The notes beneath the pieces are model-generated. The model worked only from the letters and a program-made list of their open reading frames with translations, made no database searches and was not told the DNA's origin. A stretch of DNA of 64,000 nt from Chitinophagales bacterium (GTDB lineage: Bacteria > Bacteroidota > Bacteroidia > Chitinophagales > UBA10324), in the NCBI GenBank assembly GCA_013816805.1, contig JACDDS010000001.1, positions 18,501 to 82,500 of the forward strand, read 5' to 3'. Below are positions 17,357 to 26,152 of the stretch, piece after piece; the stretch's first letter is position 1; each line of letters begins with the position of its first letter. Position numbers and translations under genes: made by a program.

Positions 17357-18238
17357 ATGGCATTACCGAATTTCCTGTGTGTGGGCGCACAAAAAGCAGG
17401 AACAACCACGCTTTACGAAATTCTGAAGCAACATCCTGATATCTTTCTTCCGCAAAATGTGAAGGAGACTAAATTCTTTGTCTACCCTGATAAGTATGAA
17501 AATGGTCTTGAGTATTATGAAAAAGAATACTTCAGTGAATGGCAAGGCCAGCAAGCCATTGGCGAAGTGGACCCTGCAATCATGTTTGAGGAACAAGCTG
17601 CTTCACGTATCCACCGCTCCCTTGGTAATAAGGTAAAACTGATTTTTATTCTCCGGAATCCGGCCGCGAGAGCTTATTCCCATTTTTTAATGACTCAGCG
17701 AAAAGGATTTGAAGAGCTCTCCTTTGATGAAGCTATTTCAAAGGAGAAAGATCGGTTGGTCCAGAATCCTGCACAAAAATTTAATTTCAGCTATTTAACC
17801 CGTGGATATTATAGCAGGCAAATTGAAAGGTTTAAAGAATATTTTCCGGCTGAAAATTTTCTTTTTTTAATATTCGAAGATGACTTTATTAAAAACCGTA
17901 AGATTACGTTTGACCGTATACAGGATTTTCTGGAAGTAAAAAGAGTCGGGCTTGATTTGGATATCAGAAGTAATAAGGCTGCAGCTCCTAAAAATAAAAC
18001 AGTGCATGAACTCATGCGAAAGAGAAATGCTGTTCGCAACACACTTAGTAAGATCATGCCGGGGTCTTTAAAAAAAACGATTCAGGATTTTATTTCAAAG
18101 AAAAATATTAAGGAAATAGAGCACTCAACTCTCGACGTTAAAAAAGAAATGGAATTGATACAGAAATTTTTTATGGAAGATATTCAAAAGCTTGAAAAGA
18201 TTCTCTACCGAGACTTAAGTACGTGGTATACCAAATAA
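17357..18238 (+). CDS. PAPS-dependent sulfotransferase 2
   Basis: A 293-residue sulfotransferase-fold protein. LPNFLCVGAQKAGTTTLY gives the canonical PAPS loop (Lys and GTT) and LIFILRNPAARAYSHF the 3'-phosphate motif. The C-terminus ends with the RDLSTWY signature shared by the copies in this cluster. The ATG at 17357 puts the loop at the usual distance from the N-terminus; a GTG lies two codons upstream. No signal peptide or membrane segment, so it acts in the cytoplasm, probably on lipid-linked or nucleotide-linked sugars. Acceptor unknown. Confidence 0.9.
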   Translation: MALPNFLCVGAQKAGTTTLYEILKQHPDIFLPQNVKETKFFVYPDKYENGLEYYEKEYFSEWQGQQAIGEVDPAIMFEEQAASRIHRSLGNKVKLIFILRNPAARAYSHFLMTQRKGFEELSFDEAISKEKDRLVQNPAQKFNFSYLTRGYYSRQIERFKEYFPAENFLFLIFEDDFIKNRKITFDRIQDFLEVKRVGLDLDIRSNKAAAPKNKTVHELMRKRNAVRNTLSKIMPGSLKKTIQDFISKKNIKEIEHSTLDVKKEMELIQKFFMEDIQKLEKILYRDLSTWYTK

Positions 18239-18268
18239 AAATCATTAACCAAGGCTTATCCAGCAAAG

Positions 18269-19213
18269 ATGGATTATAGTTCAGGCTCACATAATGATTC
18301 GCGATTCCCAAATTTATTTATTGTAGGAGCTGCCAAGGCAGGTACTACCACGTTGCATTACGCGCTGGCAAAGCATCCTCAGGTATACATGAGTGAAAAA
18401 AAAGAACCTGGCTATTTTGCATGGCCTGAAGAAAGCCTCTCCTTTATTAATAACGGTAAACTGATAACTCAGCCACGCTTTTTAGTCAATCATTTGGATG
18501 ATTACCTCCGGTTATTTGAAAATGGAAAGAGTAAAAAAATCAGGGGTGAATCATCTACTACCTATTTGTTTTTTTATCAAAAAACGATTGCAAATATTAA
18601 GCGGATACATCCTGATGCAGAACAGGTAAATATTGTTATTGCTTTGCGTAACCCTGTTGAACGTGCTTTCTCACAGTATATGCACAAGCTCAGGGACGCG
18701 GCGGAAACACTTTCTTTTGAAGAAGCTATAGACCTTGAGGAAAAACGCAAAGATGAAAACTGGCATTTCGATTACCAGTATATACAAAGAGGATTTTATT
18801 ACAACCAGGTTAAGGCTTATCTCGATAATTTCAGGAATGTAAAAATATACCTCAATGAAGACCTTCGCAACCAGCCTCTAAACGTAGGAAAGTCTTTAGA
18901 AGAGTTTTTAAATATTGAATTGTTACCAATGGATTTCAGCGGAGATTTGAATGTAAGCGGAGAGCCTAAAATGGAATCGCTGAATACGTTTTTGAAAAAG
19001 CCAAATCCTGTAAAAAAACTGCTAGGTCAGTTACTGCCAAAAACCTTGCGTCGCAAAATGAGGCTTCGGATACAAAGTACTGTGTACAAATATAACCTTG
19101 AGAAAAAGGAAATAAACCCCGAAACGAAAGCAACTCTTACGAAAGTTTACTATGAAGATGTGATGAAGTTGCAGGATTTGATTAAAAGAGATTTAGGATT
19201 GTGGATGAAATAA
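18269..19213 (+). CDS. PAPS-dependent sulfotransferase 3
   Basis: A 314-residue sulfotransferase-fold protein. PNLFIVGAAKAGTTTLHY is the 5'-phosphosulfate loop near residue 17, VIALRNPVERAFSQYMH the 3'-phosphate motif, and KRDLGLWM the C-terminal signature. It carries a 30-residue insertion after the KEPGYF motif relative to its neighbour, and its basic C-terminal third resembles that of the other copies. It lies 30 bases after sulfotransferase 2, so the two are probably co-transcribed. Its divergence from the neighbours suggests a separate acceptor rather than a recent duplicate. Confidence 0.9.
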   Translation: MDYSSGSHNDSRFPNLFIVGAAKAGTTTLHYALAKHPQVYMSEKKEPGYFAWPEESLSFINNGKLITQPRFLVNHLDDYLRLFENGKSKKIRGESSTTYLFFYQKTIANIKRIHPDAEQVNIVIALRNPVERAFSQYMHKLRDAAETLSFEEAIDLEEKRKDENWHFDYQYIQRGFYYNQVKAYLDNFRNVKIYLNEDLRNQPLNVGKSLEEFLNIELLPMDFSGDLNVSGEPKMESLNTFLKKPNPVKKLLGQLLPKTLRRKMRLRIQSTVYKYNLEKKEINPETKATLTKVYYEDVMKLQDLIKRDLGLWMK

Positions 19214-19304
19214 CAATCAAGTTCTACCTGTTTTGTTTAACAAAAAAAAGCTTGTTTATAAGGCTATTCTTCAATATCAAGCAATGCCTTTCTAACTTTT
19301 TTTG

Positions 19305-19544
19305 TTACTTTTTTTGGGTGGTGGAAGGCTTGGATTGCTGATCTCCTTTATCACCGTATCCCGGTTTTACTTTGGTTTTTGCCGTTCTCTTTCTATCCTG
19401 ACTTAAAGATCTGCCCTGGTCATCGCTTTCAGTAAATTCACCTTTTTCATTCCTTCTAACATAACGCTTATCTCCTTTTGGAGCAATTAAAGTACGCTTT
19501 CCGGAACCGGAACTTTTGCCGGAGCTTTTTGAGGACTTTGCCAT
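19305..19544 (-). CDS. Small basic, low-complexity protein of unknown function
   Basis: A 79-residue Ser/Lys/Gly-rich product (MAKSSKSSGKSSGSGKRT at the start, a central GDKRYVRRNEKGEFTESDD segment, then a Lys/Gln-rich tail). The central RYVRRNEKGEFTES resembles small proteins found in many bacteria with no assigned role. It sits alone on the minus strand between sulfotransferase genes and has no visible link to them. Its highly charged, disordered composition suggests nucleic-acid contact, but that is guesswork. Confidence 0.6.
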   Translation of the reverse strand: MAKSSKSSGKSSGSGKRTLIAPKGDKRYVRRNEKGEFTESDDQGRSLSQDRKRTAKTKVKPGYGDKGDQQSKPSTTQKK

Positions 19545-19714
19545 TTTTTTTATTTAAATAGTTTGAGAAATAAAAAGCTTGTGATTTCTTTACAAATGTA
19601 AGTTTATATCTCACGAATCACCAATAACTAAAAAATTTTTATGGTGAAAATACTTCAGCTTTTCCCCCGCTTAGGGAAAGCCTGTTATGCAATTATAAAT
19701 GCCTTATACAATCA

Positions 19715-19746
19715 TTGATTATTTTCCTTTCATAATTCTATCTTCG
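19715..19746 (+). promoter_or_regulatory. Probable promoter TTG-N21-TATCTTCG before sulfotransferase 4
   Basis: A -33 TTG at 19715-19717 is followed after 21 bases by TATCTTCG (19739-19746), one mismatch from TAnnTTTG. The ATG of the gene is 20 bases downstream. The 221-base gap 19545-19765 shows nothing else. Confidence 0.45.
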
Positions 19747-19765
19747 CCGCAATTATATAAGCAGT

Positions 19766-20722
19766 ATGAAAGAAGAAGAGAGCAGGCTTCCTAATTTTTT
19801 TATTGTAGGTGCGGCCAAATCAGGTACCACTTCATTATATGAATATATGAAGATGCATCCCCAGGTATATATGGCGCCTATCAAGGAAACGCATCACTTT
19901 TCCAGTGATATTGATAACACAAAATTCCGACCCAACTATGCCCGCTCGCTAAATAAAGACCTGTCAAAATTTTTACAGGGCGATATGAGTGATGGAATTT
20001 TTCATGCCTTTGTAAAAGACTGGGATCAGTATACCCAATTGTTTAAGAACGTAAACGGGGAAAAAGCAATTGGAGAAGTCACCAATTCATATCTGTATTC
20101 TAAGGAAGCCGCCCAAAATATTTTTAGCCGGTTTTCAAATGCAAAAATAATTATGATGCTGCGAAATCCGGTGGAGCGCGCATTTAGCCACTACCTTATG
20201 GATTTGCGAATCGGTTATGAGAGAGATAATTTTATGGATGCTTTAAAAAAGGATATGGCCAGGGATCCGAAAGGTTGGGGCATCTCTAATTTATATGTAG
20301 AGGTAGGAATGTATTATGAGCAGGTGAAACGCTATATAGATATTTTTCCGGAGCGGCAGCGCCGTATCTACATTTTTGATGATTTTAAAAAAGATCCGGG
20401 GTTGATTGTAAAAGATATGTTTTCCTTCCTGGGTGTTAACCCAAATGTGGAAATCGATTATTCTCAAAAGTTCAATCCTTCATTCATTCCCAAAAATAAA
20501 ATGATCGGTAAATTGAACAGTCAGAAACGGATCAAAGATTGGTTGAAGGGAATATTGCCCAAATCGGTAAAGTCAAAATTTAAAAAAACATTGTACACTG
20601 ATAAAAATCTTCCAGCAATCACCCTATCCGAAAAAAAATATCTTTCTGAAATTTTCAGGGATAATGTAATGAAGCTGAGCCAGCTTTTAAACCGTGATCT
20701 GTCTAACTGGGTTAATGTTTAG
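19766..20722 (+). CDS. PAPS-dependent sulfotransferase 4
   Basis: A 318-residue sulfotransferase-fold protein. LPNFFIVGAAKSGTTSLYEY is the PAPS loop near residue 15, IMMLRNPVERAFSHYLMD the 3'-phosphate motif, and NRDLSNWV the C-terminal signature. After the KETHHF motif it has about 40 extra residues before the conserved GEKAIGEVTNSYLY block. It heads a compact run (sulfotransferase, glycosyltransferase, polymerase, two more sulfotransferases, glycosyltransferase, SDR) with overlaps or gaps of a few bases, which is a strong operon signal. Confidence 0.9.
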   Translation: MKEEESRLPNFFIVGAAKSGTTSLYEYMKMHPQVYMAPIKETHHFSSDIDNTKFRPNYARSLNKDLSKFLQGDMSDGIFHAFVKDWDQYTQLFKNVNGEKAIGEVTNSYLYSKEAAQNIFSRFSNAKIIMMLRNPVERAFSHYLMDLRIGYERDNFMDALKKDMARDPKGWGISNLYVEVGMYYEQVKRYIDIFPERQRRIYIFDDFKKDPGLIVKDMFSFLGVNPNVEIDYSQKFNPSFIPKNKMIGKLNSQKRIKDWLKGILPKSVKSKFKKTLYTDKNLPAITLSEKKYLSEIFRDNVMKLSQLLNRDLSNWVNV

Positions 20723-20724
20723 TG

Positions 20725-21810
20725 ATGCCGGAACCTAAAGTGTATATTATTTTAATAAATTTCAATGGGCATGCTAATACTGCGGAAACTATAGAAAGCC
20801 TTTCGAAGCAATCGTATAAGAATTTCCAGGTAATAGTTGTCGATAACAATACGCCTCAATCCCTTCATATCATTAAAGAATGGTGCCTTGGAAAACAGGT
20901 TATAGAGTTTACGCCGCCGGATGAGATTAAAAAATTTTCGTTCCCATACTGCCCAAAGCCCTTATCATGGGCTGACTATGAAGTTGAAGAGGCGGAAAAA
21001 GGGGGAAATATTGAAAAAGAAAAAGTTGCACAAATGCAGGCTGATGCCGCTTTCAGATTCCCCTTCATCTTTATACAGGCAAGGAGTGATATCGGTTTCG
21101 CAGGTGGCAACAATGTCGGCTCGCATTACGCTCTTTCTAAAGGGGACGCGGATTATGTATGGCTGCTGAATAACGATACTACGCTTGATTTCGATGCACT
21201 CAAAATGTTGATTGAAAAAGCAGGGGAATACAAATCAGGAAGTGAAAAAGTAGGGATCATCGGATCGAAGCTATTATGGTACAGGTGGCCCGATAAGATA
21301 AATGCCATAGGAGGGATGTTTAACAAATGGACCACCTGGTCGTACCATCTTGGTTTGCGTGAAACAGACAATGGACAATACAACCGCGATGATGTGAAGT
21401 TTGATTATGTATATGGCGCATCACTTTTTCTATATAAAGCATTTCTGGAAGATGTGGGATTCATGAATGAAATGTATTATGCTTATTTTGAAGAGATGGA
21501 TTGGGCGGTCCGGGGGGCGCGCCGCGGCTGGAAGCACGGTTATGCATACAAAAGCGTAATCTATCACAAGCAAGGTGTAACCACCGGAAAAGAAATAAAG
21601 AGCAAACGAAGACCGCAATTCTTCATGTGCTGCAAATACCGTGGCTGGATGCTTTTCTACCAACTTTACTATCCTTACCTTATCTTCGCCCCCGTTTTCA
21701 GGTTGATAGGGAAAGCTCTCAAAAACTTAACAGAAGGAAATTCAAAAGAATCGATTCTTATTCTTAAAATTCTATTAGGTAAACGCACGTGCCACAGGGA
21801 TACGAATTAA
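20725..21810 (+). CDS. Family 2 glycosyltransferase
   Basis: A 361-residue GT-A fold enzyme of the GT2 family, rhamnosyltransferase-like. VYIILINFNGHANTAETIESL is the N-terminal nucleotide-binding part, VDNNTP follows, ARSDIGFAGGNNVG and WLLNNDTTLD give the metal-binding region, and YFEEMDWAVRGARRGW is the acceptor-side ED motif. A hydrophilic insertion of about 60 residues (residues 55-115, Glu/Lys-rich) lies between the first strands, which is unusual. The ATG at 20725 nearly abuts the upstream stop. It would add one sugar to the repeat unit; donor unknown. Confidence 0.88.
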   Translation: MPEPKVYIILINFNGHANTAETIESLSKQSYKNFQVIVVDNNTPQSLHIIKEWCLGKQVIEFTPPDEIKKFSFPYCPKPLSWADYEVEEAEKGGNIEKEKVAQMQADAAFRFPFIFIQARSDIGFAGGNNVGSHYALSKGDADYVWLLNNDTTLDFDALKMLIEKAGEYKSGSEKVGIIGSKLLWYRWPDKINAIGGMFNKWTTWSYHLGLRETDNGQYNRDDVKFDYVYGASLFLYKAFLEDVGFMNEMYYAYFEEMDWAVRGARRGWKHGYAYKSVIYHKQGVTTGKEIKSKRRPQFFMCCKYRGWMLFYQLYYPYLIFAPVFRLIGKALKNLTEGNSKESILILKILLGKRTCHRDTN

Positions 21811-23162
21811 CATCACAACCGTTACTGACAACAGAACATGCTGTTAGTGACACATGGATGAGGCGTATCAAAATCGGGTTAACGTATCTGCTTTTTTTGA
21901 ATATATTCGGCACGCTTATTAAAAGCCCCGTAACGCTGTATTATTTAATATATGGTGGCTATCCTTTTCTTTTCCTATACCTCGGCTTTACATTTTTATA
22001 TGTGGTAGATAAGGTGCTCTCAAAAGGATCCGGTTTTACACCATACGAGTTTATCATTTTTTTTATTCTCACCTATATAATGCTTCAAGCAGGCTTTGTT
22101 ACAAATTATTACTTCGGACAGCCGGTAATGCTTGGAATGTCTGCAGAAAAATCATGGCTAGCTATTCTTTCCGGCATATTTGTTTTTTACTTATTGAAGA
22201 CCAGGATCCTGGATCTAACTATCATCCGTGATGCGCTGATTTTTACTGCGTGGTTCAATACCCCCTTTTATTTACTGATGATTTTGGCGCTTAACCCAAA
22301 TCAATTTCAGGGAACCCTTTTTGTGTATTGTAATCAGGTGAAGGGTGGTTGCCAGTTTGAGTTCGACATTTTTGGGCTTGAATTCGCGACCATCTACTAT
22401 TTTATTCGTTTTCTTCGAACTACCAGATGGAAATATGCCGTATTTTTTGTGTTCTTTTTTTCTTATATCTTCTTCATAAATCAAAAGCGCGGCACTTCCG
22501 TAGCGCTTTTAGGCACCATGGGTTTATATTTCCTGATTTATACAAATATCGAAAAGATCATTTTTTATACCGTTACTTTTTTCCTTGGCATTGTGGGTGG
22601 AGTAGGGCTGCTGGAACTGGTACGTCCTGACATTGTTGCGCGTATAGTGCAGATGTACACAGATGTATTACTGGTGCTTGAAGGTAAAGCAACCGGGGAG
22701 GCCTCCGCAGATGCGCGCATACGGGAATCGAATACCGTATTTAAATACTTTAATCTCCATCCGGGTAGCTGGTTTTTTGGAAATGGGAAAATCAATAATA
22801 ACTGGCAGTCTGGTCCGCATGGTGAATTCGGGCATTTCTATGCTTCAGATATTGGTATGCTGGGAGTAGTTTTTCAATTTGGTGTATTGGGCCTTCTTGT
22901 GGGCTTAATGCAATACTGGCTGGTATTTAGAACGCACCGGAAGCTTAGCAGGTTTTATAGGAAAGATTACTTTTATCAGGGAGTCCTGTTTTTTATTATA
23001 TTTTTTATTGTAAGAGGAATTCCATCAGGAGGAAATTTCTTCGACCCGGGAATGGCTATTGCCTCTTCTTTTATAGCTATCCATTATTTCTTTTATTATA
23101 TGCAATTGCATCCTTCCCGGAATTATAAATATTTCAACAGGCAACAACAACTTTTAGATTGA
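21789..23162 (+). CDS. O-antigen polymerase/ligase-like membrane protein (Wzy candidate)
   Basis: A 457-residue polytopic protein with about ten to twelve helices and one large extracytoplasmic loop in the second half (about residues 290-355, with RIRESNTVFKYFNLHPGSW and GPHGEFGHFYASD). That loop pattern, including the FGNGK and HGEFGHFYASDIG segments, fits the O-antigen ligase/polymerase superfamily. In a locus with Wzx, Wzz and an exporter, Wzy polymerase is the best reading. The GTG start overlaps the glycosyltransferase gene by 22 bases; an ATG at 21858 is an alternative. Confidence 0.75.
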   Translation: MPQGYELTSQPLLTTEHAVSDTWMRRIKIGLTYLLFLNIFGTLIKSPVTLYYLIYGGYPFLFLYLGFTFLYVVDKVLSKGSGFTPYEFIIFFILTYIMLQAGFVTNYYFGQPVMLGMSAEKSWLAILSGIFVFYLLKTRILDLTIIRDALIFTAWFNTPFYLLMILALNPNQFQGTLFVYCNQVKGGCQFEFDIFGLEFATIYYFIRFLRTTRWKYAVFFVFFFSYIFFINQKRGTSVALLGTMGLYFLIYTNIEKIIFYTVTFFLGIVGGVGLLELVRPDIVARIVQMYTDVLLVLEGKATGEASADARIRESNTVFKYFNLHPGSWFFGNGKINNNWQSGPHGEFGHFYASDIGMLGVVFQFGVLGLLVGLMQYWLVFRTHRKLSRFYRKDYFYQGVLFFIIFFIVRGIPSGGNFFDPGMAIASSFIAIHYFFYYMQLHPSRNYKYFNRQQQLLD

Positions 23163-23167
23163 GACCG

Positions 23168-24094
23168 ATGGCGAATGCTTTAAAGTTACCCAATCTGATT
23201 ATCGGGGGTGTGCACAAAGCAGGAACCACTTCTGTTTTTACTTATTTAGGTATGCACCCTGAAGTGTGTGCTTCAATTAAAAAAGAAATCGGATTTTTTA
23301 TGCCGTTGAAATACGGAAAAAATCTGCCTCCCATAGAAGAATATAGTAAATACTTTGTCCAGTGCAATGAGGAGAAAAAATATTTTCTGGAAGCTAGTCC
23401 CAGTTACCTGTATGGGAAAGAGTTTATAGCAGACAGCATTTTGAAAGAATGTGGCGCTAATACCAGGATGATATTTATTTTAAGAAATCCGGCTGACCGG
23501 CTGTTTTCCTTTTATGAAAGAAAAAAGGCAAATGCTTACCTAAATTCATCAATTTCATTTTCTGACTTTATTCATACCTCTGAAAAACTAATCAATACAA
23601 GGCTGGAAGACCATCGTGAAGATGAAGAAGCTATTTACATAAGAGGAATACAGGAAGGTTTTTATATAGATTATTTGCCTGTTTGGTTTGATAAATTCGG
23701 TCCCAATCTTAAAATTCTTTTTTTTGAAGAACTTAAAAAGGACACCATTTCTTTTATGCAATCACTCTGCAATTGGCTTGATATACCTTTTGATAGCTAT
23801 AAACCTGAAGACTTTAAAGTAGAGAATCAAACCATTGCTTACAGGAACAGGTTCCTTCATAAAACCTTACTCTTTATTAACAAAAAATTTGAAACGCTTT
23901 GGCGCAAAAATGTTTCTTTGAAGCGTACCTTACGAGGCCTTTATAAGCGTGTAAACGCTGAGGATAGAAAACGTGAGCATATGAATGAGGAAGAGCGCCA
24001 ATACCTTAATACGCTTTATCAGCCTTACAATGAACAACTTTCTGATTTCCTGCACAAGAAAGGGATAACACTGTTGCCGGATTGGCTAACATAA
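23168..24094 (+). CDS. PAPS-dependent sulfotransferase 5 (divergent)
   Basis: A 308-residue sulfotransferase-fold protein. LPNLIIGGVHKAGTTSVFTY is the PAPS loop and MIFILRNPADRLFSFYERK the 3'-phosphate motif. It departs from the other copies after KKEIGFFMP (usually KEPxFF) and lacks the RDLSxW ending, closing instead with HKKGITLLPDWL. The ATG at 23168 is taken over a TTG three codons upstream; the gene nearly abuts the polymerase gene. The distinct C-terminus suggests a different acceptor sugar. Confidence 0.88.
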   Translation: MANALKLPNLIIGGVHKAGTTSVFTYLGMHPEVCASIKKEIGFFMPLKYGKNLPPIEEYSKYFVQCNEEKKYFLEASPSYLYGKEFIADSILKECGANTRMIFILRNPADRLFSFYERKKANAYLNSSISFSDFIHTSEKLINTRLEDHREDEEAIYIRGIQEGFYIDYLPVWFDKFGPNLKILFFEELKKDTISFMQSLCNWLDIPFDSYKPEDFKVENQTIAYRNRFLHKTLLFINKKFETLWRKNVSLKRTLRGLYKRVNAEDRKREHMNEEERQYLNTLYQPYNEQLSDFLHKKGITLLPDWLT

Positions 24095-24099
24095 CGGAA

Positions 24100-24981
24100 A
24101 TGCAAAAAAAGCTACCTAATTTCTTTATTGTCGGCGCTCCTAAAGCAGGAACTACTTCCTTATATTATTATCTCGATAAGCATCCGGAAGTGTTTATGAG
24201 TCCTATCAAAGAGCCGAACTATTTTTCATATAATGAAACCGTTGCCCAGGATTTATATCATAAAGAAAAGGGAGTAGGAACACTTAAGGAATATCTTGAG
24301 CTTTTTAAAAATGTAAAAAACGAGAAGATAATTGGTGAAGCCAGTGTCTCCTATCTTTACTATCCCTCCGTCCCGCAAAAAATTTATGATTTCAATGCTG
24401 ATTCTAAAATCGTGATTGTGCTGCGCAATCCTGTGGACCGTGCTTTTTCCCACTATTTCATGGAGCACAAATTAGGATACGTTCACGCTCCCCTTGAAAA
24501 GATTTTGTTAAATAATCTAAAGCATAAACATGCTCACCTGTATTATCAGCAGTATGTTAAATTAGGAATATATACCCCGCAGGTAAAACGATACCTTGAC
24601 ATATTTGGAAAAGATCGTGTAAAGATTTTTATCTACGAAGATCTCGATCTGAGTAAGGAGAAAATGATTCGTGAGCTATTTGATTTTTTAAGTATTGATA
24701 AATCAATTTTGCCTGATCTGAATCAAAAGCATAACTCTTACTCTACACCAAGGAATGAAGTGATACGTTTTTTATATGCTCAGAAAACACTGCGCTCAAT
24801 GGCAAGAAAAATATTGCCTGCCGGTAAAGTGGATAAGGTAAAAAGCTTCTTCTTATCATCTTCAAAAAAAAAGGAGAAGCATGAAGAAGCAGTTGCGGTC
24901 ATGAAAAATATTTTTAGACCAGACATTATAGAGCTCGAAAAATTGCTTAACAAAAATCTAAGTTCCTGGTATGAGCAATAG
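24100..24981 (+). CDS. PAPS-dependent sulfotransferase 6
   Basis: A 293-residue sulfotransferase-fold protein. LPNFFIVGAPKAGTTSLYYY is the PAPS loop, KEPNYFS follows, IVIVLRNPVDRAFSHYFM is the 3'-phosphate motif and NKNLSSWY the C-terminal signature. The ATG at 24100 follows the upstream stop by five bases, and the stop overlaps the next glycosyltransferase gene by 11 bases, so it is embedded in the operon. Acceptor unknown. Confidence 0.9.
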   Translation: MQKKLPNFFIVGAPKAGTTSLYYYLDKHPEVFMSPIKEPNYFSYNETVAQDLYHKEKGVGTLKEYLELFKNVKNEKIIGEASVSYLYYPSVPQKIYDFNADSKIVIVLRNPVDRAFSHYFMEHKLGYVHAPLEKILLNNLKHKHAHLYYQQYVKLGIYTPQVKRYLDIFGKDRVKIFIYEDLDLSKEKMIRELFDFLSIDKSILPDLNQKHNSYSTPRNEVIRFLYAQKTLRSMARKILPAGKVDKVKSFFLSSSKKKEKHEEAVAVMKNIFRPDIIELEKLLNKNLSSWYEQ

Positions 24982-26152
24982 CGAAAAGCTGCGTGTAGCA
25001 ATGGTGGAACCGATCGGGGGTCACAGTGGAAATGACTTTTATGATTTTGGCTTGTGCAAAGCAGTGGCCGATCTTGGGACGGAAATGGTTTTTTATACAT
25101 GCGATGAAACGGATCTGGACACTAAATTTTCTTTCCCTTTTAAAACCGTAAAGCCTTTTAAAAAGATATACGGAAAGGATCCCAAGGTTATTCGTGGAGC
25201 ACGTTATGCCTTTGGTTCTTATATGGCTTCCAGGCATGCTTCAAGGTCCGGATTAAAAGTAGTTCACTTTCATGTTTATCATTTTGCAGGCAGAGAGTAC
25301 TTAAATTTCCTTTTGTTTAAGAGAAGAGGTTTTAAAATAGTAGCTACTATTCATGACATCGAAAGCTTTGATAAATTCGGACAGCAGATAGATCCGGCGA
25401 AATATGCAAAGTTTGAGCGGTTGATTGACCAGATTATCGTCCATTCTGATTACGCCCGCGATTCATTAAAAAAATACTTTCCTAATTTTAATCAGAATAG
25501 AATACATATTGTTCCTCACGGAGATTCCGATTTCCTGTACAACAGGCACATTGAAAAAGATACGGCCCGCCGTAAATTGAGTCTGCCCCCTGACAAAAAG
25601 CTCGTGCTGTTCTTCGGTCAGATAAAAAAAGTAAAAGGTTTGGATGTACTGTTAAAGGCACATGCAATTGTTCGGGATAGAATGCCCGATGTAAAGCTGG
25701 TGGTGGTAGGCAAACCCTGGAAGGTTGAACAGGATGAATTCGATCAGATTATTAAAGAAAAAAACCTGGCTGGTGATTGCATCTTAAATTACTCATACGT
25801 TCCTAATGAAATTATTCCTGATTATTTTGCAGCAGCTGATGTGGTCGCACTGCCTTACCGTGAAATATATTCCAGCGGTGTAATGATCCGGTCACTTGAT
25901 TATAGCTCTGCAATCGTTGCTTCTGATCTCGATACGTTTAAAAAGATTATTGTGGATGGCCAAAATGGAGTTCTGTTCCGAAATGAAGATGAAAAAGACC
26001 TCGCTGAAAAAATTATTTATTTATTAAGCAATGAAGAGAAGTTAAAAATAATGCGTGCTAATGCAAAGAAAACTGCAGAGGAAAAATTTGGCTGGAGAAT
26101 GATCGGTAACCGGGTGAATGAAATCTATAAACTCGCATTGAATGGCAAGTGA
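24971..26152 (+). CDS. GT4-family glycosyltransferase
   Basis: A 393-residue GT-B enzyme. The N-terminal half has VAMVEPIGGHSGNDFYDFG and the HFHVYHF and TIHDIESFDKFG strands; the C-terminal half has the nucleotide-sugar site LVLFFGQIKKVKGLDVLLKA and the PYREIYSSGVMIRSLDY segment, a variant of the retaining-GT4 EPFG region with Glu retained. The layout fits a retaining glycosyltransferase acting on the cytoplasmic face. Start and stop both overlap neighbouring genes by 11 bases, so translation is coupled within the operon. Confidence 0.87.
   Translation: MSNSEKLRVAMVEPIGGHSGNDFYDFGLCKAVADLGTEMVFYTCDETDLDTKFSFPFKTVKPFKKIYGKDPKVIRGARYAFGSYMASRHASRSGLKVVHFHVYHFAGREYLNFLLFKRRGFKIVATIHDIESFDKFGQQIDPAKYAKFERLIDQIIVHSDYARDSLKKYFPNFNQNRIHIVPHGDSDFLYNRHIEKDTARRKLSLPPDKKLVLFFGQIKKVKGLDVLLKAHAIVRDRMPDVKLVVVGKPWKVEQDEFDQIIKEKNLAGDCILNYSYVPNEIIPDYFAAADVVALPYREIYSSGVMIRSLDYSSAIVASDLDTFKKIIVDGQNGVLFRNEDEKDLAEKIIYLLSNEEKLKIMRANAKKTAEEKFGWRMIGNRVNEIYKLALNGK

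Noticed and set aside
14856..24981. Sulfotransferase genes as a recent tandem amplification
   Set aside because: The copies differ strongly in sequence, insertions and C-termini, and are separated by other genes; this is old divergence, not recent copying.
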